Below, piece by piece: positions 45,901 through 52,702 of a stretch of 64,000 bases of DNA. The stretch is taken from the NCBI RefSeq assembly GCF_012844305.1, contig NZ_JABANE010000020.1, forward strand, positions 33,423 through 97,422, in the 5' to 3' direction. Position 1 is the first letter of the stretch; each line of letters opens with the position of its first letter. The notes under the pieces were generated by a model, which worked only from the letters and a program-made list of their open reading frames with translations, ran no database searches and was not told the origin of the DNA. Source of the DNA: Flammeovirga aprica JL-4 (GTDB taxonomy: Bacteria > Bacteroidota > Bacteroidia > Cytophagales > Flammeovirgaceae). Both the position numbers and the translations under genes were made by a program.

Positions 45901-46478
45901 GTACCTGCCTTTGCTGATTTCCCTTGGACTTCGGCTTCTAAAAAAGTAGCCAAGCCTTTTGTTACCCTGATGTTTTTGATCTGATATTTTTCTTTGGCAT
46001 CAGCTGTCAATAACACATGCTTCACCGCAAATAACGTCCCTCTTCTTTGTCCAATGTCAATGTTAAACATATTCCATGGGATAAAAACCGAATTCCACCC
46101 CTTACGTACTAATCTTATTTTTGCTGTGCTTACAGGATTTAATTCACTGTAATCCAAAGAATCTACTTTGATAATTGATGTCACTTCAGTTGGTGCATCT
46201 GATGCTAGGAAAATGTCGAAAGTGATACCTTTGTATTTTGTCCAGTCCGATGCATCCCCATAAAAGGGTCTGTGAATACCCGGAAAATAAATCCTATTTT
46301 GATTAGAATAGGTATAGGATAGTGTATCTGTATTCGAGAGTGTGGCCACATTCTTTTTGACTTTCTGTGCTCCTTTCCAATCTGAAAAATCTTCCTTCCC
46401 AATATATTCTTTTACTTGTGAAAATAATGGTAGAATAGGTGTTAATATAAGAGTGATAATCAGTAATATATTCTTCAT
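42966..46478 (-). CDS. Large secreted heparinase II/III-like polysaccharide lyase, paralogue 2
   Basis: Protein of 1170 residues with a signal peptide (IITLILTPILPLFSQ). Same domain order as paralogue 1: two N-terminal beta domains, helical toroid with SNWNVAELTAAFYCAM and NDGWWYECAVGYN, then the beta-sandwich with SHGGFHGHFDRTS near residue 670, and a C-terminal part with VGGDFPLGDE and YLAVVEPYESEALV shared with its paralogue. Expected to be a periplasmic or surface lyase on uronic-acid-containing glycan. Both paralogues keep the H-x-H-x-D motif, so both are probably active, perhaps with different subsite preference. Confidence 0.78.
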   Translation of the reverse strand: MKNILLIITLILTPILPLFSQVKEYIGKEDFSDWKGAQKVKKNVATLSNTDTLSYTYSNQNRIYFPGIHRPFYGDASDWTKYKGITFDIFLASDAPTEVTSIIKVDSLDYSELNPVSTAKIRLVRKGWNSVFIPWNMFNIDIGQRRGTLFAVKHVLLTADAKEKYQIKNIRVTKGLATFLEAEVQGKSAKAGTTVNYEFEVGNTTDHKQGVQLLVQRNGWESMEPCLSNDVVDLEAGEVKTVQLTVRIPDHIPQGIREKQVIKAVSNGIGGSEETLEFITVVSVPIPNIVFTSEGWENVREKAKKYDWAKKDFNEYIKRAERWKVPKGKDFSNTKERPLGQSVFNTVGHEIYNCAIAYQLTKEEKFASKCIQLLRRLADPETGYPATLVGGSNSFVGEGKFWQATGRTYDLVRESSQLTEEDHKKIQATFRLFANQTIKGNSKGAISNWNVAELTAAFYCAMNLQDWHLITQILEGPTGIYNHLMHGIMNDGWWYECAVGYNTWVAQEFSEIALALQPWGINFKDQKFPIGTTKHFSLLASRREGGMYGMEFEKWGKLERNNVCIKDMWDATVPFLDYRGVIMAVNDAVESKVSGKPYELAYYLYRDPEYAAIVNRGGDRDLLYGVPDLPAVTSEKMKQSAYADNMGIVQLRSQKKDRPQREQVQASLHYGSHGGFHGHFDRTSMVNMARYGRSFYGTLAYWFRYSSFMYKFWKQTSINKNMVVVDEKMQQPVQNARTMFHTGDMMQSTVVETNSKWSYAPYGGIKWEGHTFAEKMWKESRTIEQPENAPEYGEVTAFTEPVMQRRAMVVMDDYIILADYLEGEQEHQFDWMMQVKGFKGIEADSVRYFSHTNQMNTDPLGAAQFITDCDWYEVQGTSKTQFEMCFGEGCDNQGVRMPNREDGPLKMDIYNAWPQHSKIMIGTSTESINVNKKLWYSILADGQEVVNDSTGAWILGSKNISIDLSKTKQLELISKTERRVNNNTLFWGDAKLILKDGSEVYVSSLPIKYENILLPEENGKDYYGGPIKIQGELMANSTPAMPENLKEAGKVIIDLKDLDVVRFEAKVGGDFPLGDETSRLKNMAVRTQGKQKKARYLAVVEPYESEALVKKVTAKSANELTVELKDGRVHEVVFAGLDEDGQKVKVITKEYKDGVLLREESSDAKKEVGL

Positions 46479-46627
46479 TTTTCTTGTTCTCTTTTCAAAG
46501 TTGTATTAATGTTTTTGTAAGTTTTCCTTTATATCGCAAGTGTTAAGCCGATAGGCGTCACTTGTGATGACACATTGGCGAAGTCTCCCGACTTCGAATT
46601 AAATAAAAAGTTCCAAGTGACACCTTA
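46479..46627. promoter_or_regulatory. Hairpin-rich gap between two lyase genes
   Basis: Contains CGAAGTC TCCC GACTTCG near 46574 and a GTCACTTGTGATGAC inverted pair near 46557. Either an mRNA processing or stability element within the operon, or a weak terminator. No T run after the stems. Confidence 0.4.
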
Positions 46628-49375
46628 TCATTCAAATTGAATTACTCTAGTTTGATCAGGCTGAAAATAATATTCTTTTCCTTTATGCTTTATCGTTACC
46701 CCCACATTATTATGCAGTGAAATGACTTGATTTTTTACTTCTAGTACAAAGTTACCTTTTGATTTTGTTTTGATTGAAAATTCATTTGAATTCAACTTTG
46801 TACCGTTGCCTGTTACTAATATTAAGTCACCATTTTTTTCTTCTCCAATCAATGCATACTCTGCATCAGTGGTATGCCCTTCTGCTTTGATTAATTGTCC
46901 CTCATAGGAAGAAAAAACGTAATCTTTTCTGCCGGATTTATGTTCTATTTTCAGACCTACTGCGGTTTCAGGAATGTTTTTAATCCCTTGTATGGTCTTA
47001 ATTTGTTTTCCTTCTTTAGAGGTGAATGGTTCAAATACGGATATGAAAGGTTTGTTCCATGCTTCACCATACTGACGGGCGACCATGGTTAAATATGGTG
47101 ATTTACTTACTTCATACGGAATATCACCCTTCTTTCTAAAAGATTTACAAGGTGGAGAATCCATTGTGAAAACTTCACGCCCTTCCGTTCCTTTCATCCA
47201 AAGGTTCATAAAAATATCATCTTTTCCTTGAGGGAAATCTATTTTCCATTCTACTTGATAATCTTTATTTGTGCGTATAGATTGCTTATTCCACATATAA
47301 TCTAACGCATATAAATGACCGCCAGCGAAGCCAAAATCATCATTCGGCTCCAATGTCAATGTTTCATTTTTAGAATTCATCACTTTCATACTTTGCCCTA
47401 GATTGTGATAATAGTAATCATGAAATTTATCTCCTCCTTTTTGTTTTTTAGATCTAAAAATATCAATATAATACCCCGTTGTTTCCCCTGTCTTTATAAT
47501 GCTTACCATTCTATTTTGATCACTTCGAGATTCAGGTTCTAAGAAATAAACATTAGAAAAAGTCACATTGGGGGCATACTCATTTTGCTGTTCAGAAGTG
47601 GGGAATTCATTCAATAAGTCGAAAGCATGATTACTGAGCATTTCCGTATAAGATGAAATCCCATCCACCATGACAGTATTATGTGCCGGAAATTGAGAGT
47701 AATATTCTAGGTAAATGGGATCAAGATAACCTGCTCCTTTTCCAGGGTCTGCACCTTGTACTAACCCTTTACCGTACAATTCCAAGTTGATTCCATTGGC
47801 ATGCATATGATTTCCCAAAGAGGCATTCAAAGAAGCCATCAACCCATCAGTTCCCTGTCCAATTCTTTGTACATGCCAACTTACATTGGGAGCATAAAAT
47901 GTAGGTGTGATATATTCTTCAAGGTCACCCTGTTTGTATTTCGGATTCAATACCAATGGTTGTGCACTGAAAAAAGAGGAGATATCTGTTTTATGCTTTC
48001 GTTTTGATTTATGCTGACCATAATCAGGTGAAAGGCTATACAACAAAGCAGTGTACTCTTTTTCTTGTGGTTGGTTTTTATATTTTTGAGCTAAACGTAT
48101 CACATTCTCAATCGCTTCTGTCTCTAAAGGTCCATAATAAGTATCTCCAAAACCAACCGTCTGACCGTTAGGAAATGTATATTGTGGTAGAACTTTAATC
48201 GCTTTTTCCATTACTGGAGCGTAAGGTAAAAGGTTTACATTGAACGCATTATCAAAGTTGGTAATAAACTCCATCAGTGCTTTTGTAACTCCTTGGGCAT
48301 AGCCAGGACATTCATTCCAAATTCCATTTTCAGCATCATACCCATAATTCATAAACTTGGAAAGTGACCATTGTCTTGTGGATGTGACATTAAGAATATA
48401 ATTGATATAATACTGCCTTCCTTTCTGATCTTCATAGTCGTTATTGTCCCCAAGCACCATAGTCGCTTTTAGAATAATATTGGCTTGATGTAAATTCCAG
48501 TTGTTTTGAGGCACACCATTTTTTATCACTTGATCAATCCATCTTTTCAAGGTAGCATCGTATAACCCTATCTTATCAGCTGATTGGTTTTCGATATAAA
48601 GATGTAAGAAATCATAAAGGATGGATACCGTTTCGAGGGATCTTTCATGGATGACTTGGAAATGGGAAAACCCAACTAAAGTCTGAATATGACCATTTAA
48701 TAAATCAATCGGTTCTTTTCTATAAGACATTCCGGTCATGTAAACGTCAAAAAGGTCAAAGGCGAATTGAGCGTAACGAACATCTCCTTCAAGCCAGTAT
48801 AAAAAAGCTGATTCTTTCCCCAGTTTTAAAATTTCATTATTGATAGAAGAAATAATAGTACCCGTTTCTGATCTATCGGTCCACTCGAATGGATGCCCCT
48901 CTTTTGATCGGTTGGGAAGATACATTCCCCTTTCGTCATCCATATAAGGAAGAATATCTTCTAGTTTCGGTCTCCCATAAACTGTAGTTGAATTTCTTGA
49001 TCCATCAAATTTTACGGTAGGTACTGGAGCTTCTCCATCAGAGTGGGAATAATTAATTCCATTAACATACACATTTGAAGCTTTGGTTTTCCAATTCATC
49101 TGTAAACGAGATACCATCCACTCGGGGTCATTGACATGCCTTTCGACATGAACATCAATTCTGTCATGAAGATCACTTAATAACTCTTGCGCCCATTTCT
49201 CCTTTTTTATTTTTTGCTGTAACTCCTTCTTATTGGTTTGAGCCGTAAATATCCGAGGATAACTTTCTGTTAAATTATCTGGCACAGGAAACAACATCGC
49301 CTCTTGAGCAAAGGCCATGAGATGTATTCCCACCCATAAAATAATTGTAAAAACGATTTGTTGTTTGCGTTTCAT
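46628..49375 (-). CDS. Secreted heparinase II/III-superfamily protein with an H-x-H-x-N variant motif
   Basis: Protein of 915 residues with signal peptide (IILWVGIHLMAFAQ). Seen: helical toroid with NNWNLHQANIILKATM and GIWNECPGYAQGV; then a beta-sandwich beginning VSWHVQRIG with LGNHMHANGINLELYGKG near residue 520, where the classic H-x-H-x-D is H-x-H-A-N; PAHNTVMVDG; and a long C-terminal beta region. Less related to the two large lyases than they are to each other. First gene of the 46-49 kb block, preceded by a hairpin array and two palindromic operators. Probable exo- or oligosaccharide lyase (inference). Confidence 0.72.
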   Translation of the reverse strand: MKRKQQIVFTIILWVGIHLMAFAQEAMLFPVPDNLTESYPRIFTAQTNKKELQQKIKKEKWAQELLSDLHDRIDVHVERHVNDPEWMVSRLQMNWKTKASNVYVNGINYSHSDGEAPVPTVKFDGSRNSTTVYGRPKLEDILPYMDDERGMYLPNRSKEGHPFEWTDRSETGTIISSINNEILKLGKESAFLYWLEGDVRYAQFAFDLFDVYMTGMSYRKEPIDLLNGHIQTLVGFSHFQVIHERSLETVSILYDFLHLYIENQSADKIGLYDATLKRWIDQVIKNGVPQNNWNLHQANIILKATMVLGDNNDYEDQKGRQYYINYILNVTSTRQWSLSKFMNYGYDAENGIWNECPGYAQGVTKALMEFITNFDNAFNVNLLPYAPVMEKAIKVLPQYTFPNGQTVGFGDTYYGPLETEAIENVIRLAQKYKNQPQEKEYTALLYSLSPDYGQHKSKRKHKTDISSFFSAQPLVLNPKYKQGDLEEYITPTFYAPNVSWHVQRIGQGTDGLMASLNASLGNHMHANGINLELYGKGLVQGADPGKGAGYLDPIYLEYYSQFPAHNTVMVDGISSYTEMLSNHAFDLLNEFPTSEQQNEYAPNVTFSNVYFLEPESRSDQNRMVSIIKTGETTGYYIDIFRSKKQKGGDKFHDYYYHNLGQSMKVMNSKNETLTLEPNDDFGFAGGHLYALDYMWNKQSIRTNKDYQVEWKIDFPQGKDDIFMNLWMKGTEGREVFTMDSPPCKSFRKKGDIPYEVSKSPYLTMVARQYGEAWNKPFISVFEPFTSKEGKQIKTIQGIKNIPETAVGLKIEHKSGRKDYVFSSYEGQLIKAEGHTTDAEYALIGEEKNGDLILVTGNGTKLNSNEFSIKTKSKGNFVLEVKNQVISLHNNVGVTIKHKGKEYYFQPDQTRVIQFE

Positions 49376-49437
49376 TATCTCTCAGACTTTATAAATTTTT
49401 GATCCTGCTATTGGTTTTAGCTTTTGAAATATAACGT

Positions 49438-49570
49438 GCACCACGACTGAAGTCATGGGCTAATGATACTGACTCCAACAACACTGAAGTGTTGCCTCCG
49501 TAATTAACCTTCAAGACTTCAGTCTTGGAAAGGTTTGTTTATCTCCTGCCCATAGTTTTAACTATGGTGC
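49438..49570. repeat. Array of four short hairpins upstream of the third lyase gene
   Basis: Four stem-loops in 130 bases: 49441-49458 (CCACGACTGAAGTCATGG, one mismatch), 49479-49494 (CAACACTGAAGTGTTG), 49512-49527 (CAAGACTTCAGTCTTG) and 49550-49567 (CCATAGTTTTAACTATGG). The first and last resemble the two family B hairpins; the middle two do not occur in other B copies. Probably a modified B element, copy B8. Confidence 0.65.
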
Positions 49571-49840
49571 AAGAAACACCTAAATACTTCTTTTCAGATA
49601 CTTTAGTAGATTAAAAAAAATTTATTTCAAGCCCATGAGTACACTATCCCAAGAGCATTTAATTCAGATATATAAGTTTTGACCGTATAGTTTATTGCTG
49701 ATCCTTTTTATCGAATTAATGATGAATTGCTTAACTCTTTAAAATAGGAATTACATATTATAGTATAGATTCATTTCATTAGTTTATCACCAAAATCTTC
49801 ACATTGAATGTTTGAATTGTAGTTTTTCTGAAGGAAAGAA

Positions 49841-49860
49841 AAATACAATCGATTGTTTTG
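49841..49860. promoter_or_regulatory. LacI-type operator candidate, copy 1
   Basis: ACAATCGATTGT at 49845-49856 is a perfect 12-base palindrome with a central CG, as usual for LacI/GalR-family sites. About 470 bases before the start of the third lyase gene. Confidence 0.5.
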
Positions 49861-49947
49861 ATGGTTATTGAAGCGTTTGCGACATTTATTACTTCTACAA
49901 TGCTAAACTACGACTTTTATACTTATAAAAGCAAACATTTTGACTAA

Positions 49948-49969
49948 AAAATACAATCGATTGTATTTT
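49948..49969. promoter_or_regulatory. LacI-type operator candidate, copy 2
   Basis: A perfect 22-base palindrome with the core TACAATCGATTGTA; its centre is 108 bases from that of copy 1, close to ten helical turns, which would allow looping by a tetrameric or paired repressor. No LacI gene is in the window. Confidence 0.55.
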
Positions 49970-50170
49970 ATTTTAAATAACGAAGCCAAAAGTAAATTAC
50001 TTATGGCTTCGATGCTTAAATCATCTCAATGTTGTATGTAGTTTAATTCCTCTATCAAGCTGTGTACTGATTCATTTTTCATGAAATAAAAGTATAAAAA
50101 CACTATCTATTATTATTGTACTATTTATAGTAGTCAAATCATTAATCATTTGGAATAGAAAAGTAGAAAC

Positions 50171-50203
50171 AGCAAGTCAAAGAATATAATTCTAAGACTT
50201 GCT
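50171..50203 (-). terminator. Hairpin after the beta-helix operon
   Basis: AGCAAGTC (50171-50178) pairs with GACTTGCT (50196-50203), with an inner AGAAT/ATTCT pair. There is only a weak T-rich tail on the minus strand. It lies 15 bases past the stop at 50218. Confidence 0.55.
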
Positions 50204-50217
50204 ATTATGTACTAAAA

Positions 50218-52698
50218 CTATTGTTTGATAACCTTAAACACTTTAGTCACACTATTGTCAGTTACATGAATAATTAATATCCCGTCTTCCAAATTGCTTA
50301 TATTTATTACACTACCACTATTTTGTTTTTTATAGATTAAACTCCCAGAAGTATTGTAGATTTTTACATCTGCACCCTCTGCATTCTTAATATTCAAAAT
50401 ATCAGTTACAGGATTAGGGTAAATCCTAATTTCTGGAGAAAGATTGTTTTCCATAAGTAATAAATTTCCTTCTCTTGAAGAGGATGAAGAAGTGCTAAAT
50501 TCTAGCCAATCCAAATTGAACAAGTAACCACTTCCACCTTTAAACACCAAGTAGACATCATGCGTGCCGTTGGTTGATGAAATAGATGCTGTGTTCGTTT
50601 GCCAAGAGTTCCAATTGCCTGTACTACCGATATTCACTGTCCCTATCAATGTACCCAATGCACTTCCTAAACGCACTTCAATACTTCCTCCATTCGTCTG
50701 ACTTGATGCTCTTACCGCTATACTTTGAGCACATGTCAAATCAATATTCTCATACCTTGCCCAGTCATTATTATGAACAAACCCTACGTTATTTCCTTCA
50801 TCCACAATACCTGACATACCATTGAAATCTTCTGCTTGAATCCCTGAAAATGAAGCACATGATGCTGAAAACTCAAGCCAGTTAATGTTTATCCCTCCAT
50901 TAGTAAATACCAAGTATAAGTCTTGAGTGCCAGAAACATTGCTGATGGGCGTTGTTACTGTAGTCCAATTTTGCCACTGCCCTGTTGCTGGCACTGAAGC
51001 TGTTCCAATTAAAGTTCCAGAAGTGCTCCCCAATCGTAATTGTACAGTACCGCCAGTGTATCTACTTGATACTCTTAAATCCACTGAGTTAGCACCATTA
51101 CCAAAGTCTACATCGTCAAACTTGATCCAGTCATTGTCATCAATCCAACCTACATTTAAACCTCCTTCGTCACAAGGTTCTGTGTCTACGCCTGATTGAT
51201 CGCAGTAATTTTCAGCTTCAATTCTTGAAAATGCACTTAAGAAAGAACAACTGCTAGAAGGGCAATTTGTAGAACTCGAAATAGTATTATTTGATCCATT
51301 ATTGGTTACCGTTCCACAAGAAATTACTGAATTGTAATTTGCTCCCGATGGAATTTCTACTGGATAAAAAGTATTGTTGGTCAGGTTTAAATAGTATCCT
51401 GTATGATCATTTTGTGAAGATGCATTTCCATTTTTCAGACCCACTCCATCAAAGTATCCACCTAGAGTGATTTTTAGGTTTTGATCTACAATCGCTTCAG
51501 ATCCTGTAAGTGTGATATTGCCATGATCATTGCCTAGATAAGCTACACTTTTTGATCCATTATAATAAGGAACTTCTGCCGGTAAAATTGTAATATCCAA
51601 AGTTGAAGGATCATCATTATCGTAAGCACTTTTGTAGACCGGACCGTATACACAATCAGAGCTTGAATTGGTTAATGTACCACCAGCGAGTTGGTATCCG
51701 CCTTCACATTCTCGCACTGTACAACCGGCCACTGTCACTGTTCCGGTAGCATGCGGTAATGTCACTCCCCCTCTCATTCTTTTCACATTACAATTTAAGA
51801 CAGTCGGGCTCGAAGTTCCTCTTTCAATAAACACTCCATTGATCACTGTTTCCCCTGCATTATAAGCTCTGATTCCTTCCTCTCCCAGGCTCATCATATA
51901 CCCTGCCGGTAATTTGTAGCCCCAAGTTGTCATAAAATCTACATTATCTGCCGGAGAACCTGTTCCTTCCTCTGCCAGCATATCATCAGTAGTTCTCACC
52001 TCTCCTTCAACATAGCATCCTTCGATTTTTGGATTGCTTGCCGCTTGCATAAAAATACAATGCCCGTACGAACGATGAATGAACGTACTATTCAGCACAT
52101 GATTTGATTCTCCTCTCACCAAACAAGCACTGTGTTTTCTATGTGCAATGATATTGTTGGTGCCTCCTTTCCCAAAAGCATCACCATAACCATATGGATA
52201 TGAACCTTTTATGGTAACATGAAAATCTTGAATCCGATTATTTTCTCCATCCATTACTATGTTGCATACCCCTTTTGAAGGAGCATCATCTACAGTACCA
52301 TCATCCACCATCGTCAAACCTTTCAAGACGTTATCACTTCCGGTGATTTGTAATTCCCAGATTTGTTTGCTTCCTGCTGAAGTAAAAAGATCAGTGTCAA
52401 AATTGATGGTTACACCCGTAAAATCGTAGGTGCTATTGTTCCCTGCAAAGTGCATTACCGTTTTAGTGTAACTGTCAAAATAGGGAACATCATACCCCCA
52501 AGCCCCACTAGCGATGTCTGAAGCATCGATAGTGTAAGTACCTGGAGCGAGTTTTACATTTGCATTGTTATCATCCAAATAGGGTTTCAATGCACTTAAG
52601 GAATTAACGACAGTTTGAGAAAATACTGAATTAGTGAGTAATAACAGTAAAGGCATTATTGCCAGAGAAAATCTTATGCTTTTTTTATTGTTGTTCAT
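50218..52698 (-). CDS. Secreted right-handed beta-helix protein with two CBM6-like modules and T9SS tail
   Basis: Protein of 826 residues. Signal peptide to about 28; parallel beta-helix from about 30 to 470, with many short N/G-rich turns and a block around residues 233-265 (TTDDMLAEEGTGSPADNVD, then WGYKLP.GYMMSLGE) that is nearly identical in the neighbouring paralogue and may form the active groove. Two CBM6-like modules follow at about 491-610 (RIEAENYC, then WIDDNDWIKFDDVDF, LEFS) and 618-735 (GIQAEDFNGMSG, then NDWARYENIDL, LDWLEFS). The C-terminal 70 residues are a type A T9SS sorting domain (IRIYPNPVTDILNI). Probably a surface polysaccharide lyase or glycosidase; the family is not identified. 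Confidence 0.78.
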   Translation of the reverse strand: MNNNKKSIRFSLAIMPLLLLLTNSVFSQTVVNSLSALKPYLDDNNANVKLAPGTYTIDASDIASGAWGYDVPYFDSYTKTVMHFAGNNSTYDFTGVTINFDTDLFTSAGSKQIWELQITGSDNVLKGLTMVDDGTVDDAPSKGVCNIVMDGENNRIQDFHVTIKGSYPYGYGDAFGKGGTNNIIAHRKHSACLVRGESNHVLNSTFIHRSYGHCIFMQAASNPKIEGCYVEGEVRTTDDMLAEEGTGSPADNVDFMTTWGYKLPAGYMMSLGEEGIRAYNAGETVINGVFIERGTSSPTVLNCNVKRMRGGVTLPHATGTVTVAGCTVRECEGGYQLAGGTLTNSSSDCVYGPVYKSAYDNDDPSTLDITILPAEVPYYNGSKSVAYLGNDHGNITLTGSEAIVDQNLKITLGGYFDGVGLKNGNASSQNDHTGYYLNLTNNTFYPVEIPSGANYNSVISCGTVTNNGSNNTISSSTNCPSSSCSFLSAFSRIEAENYCDQSGVDTEPCDEGGLNVGWIDDNDWIKFDDVDFGNGANSVDLRVSSRYTGGTVQLRLGSTSGTLIGTASVPATGQWQNWTTVTTPISNVSGTQDLYLVFTNGGININWLEFSASCASFSGIQAEDFNGMSGIVDEGNNVGFVHNNDWARYENIDLTCAQSIAVRASSQTNGGSIEVRLGSALGTLIGTVNIGSTGNWNSWQTNTASISSTNGTHDVYLVFKGGSGYLFNLDWLEFSTSSSSSREGNLLLMENNLSPEIRIYPNPVTDILNIKNAEGADVKIYNTSGSLIYKKQNSGSVINISNLEDGILIIHVTDNSVTKVFKVIKQ

Positions 52699-52702
52699 GG
52701 CC

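Larger units (their letters stand above)
49571..50170. other. Regulatory gap upstream of the lyase operon
   Basis: No gene. It holds two copies of an ACAATCGATTGT palindrome (listed separately). The rest is AT-rich, and it must contain the promoter of the minus-strand lyase operon. Confidence 0.5.
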
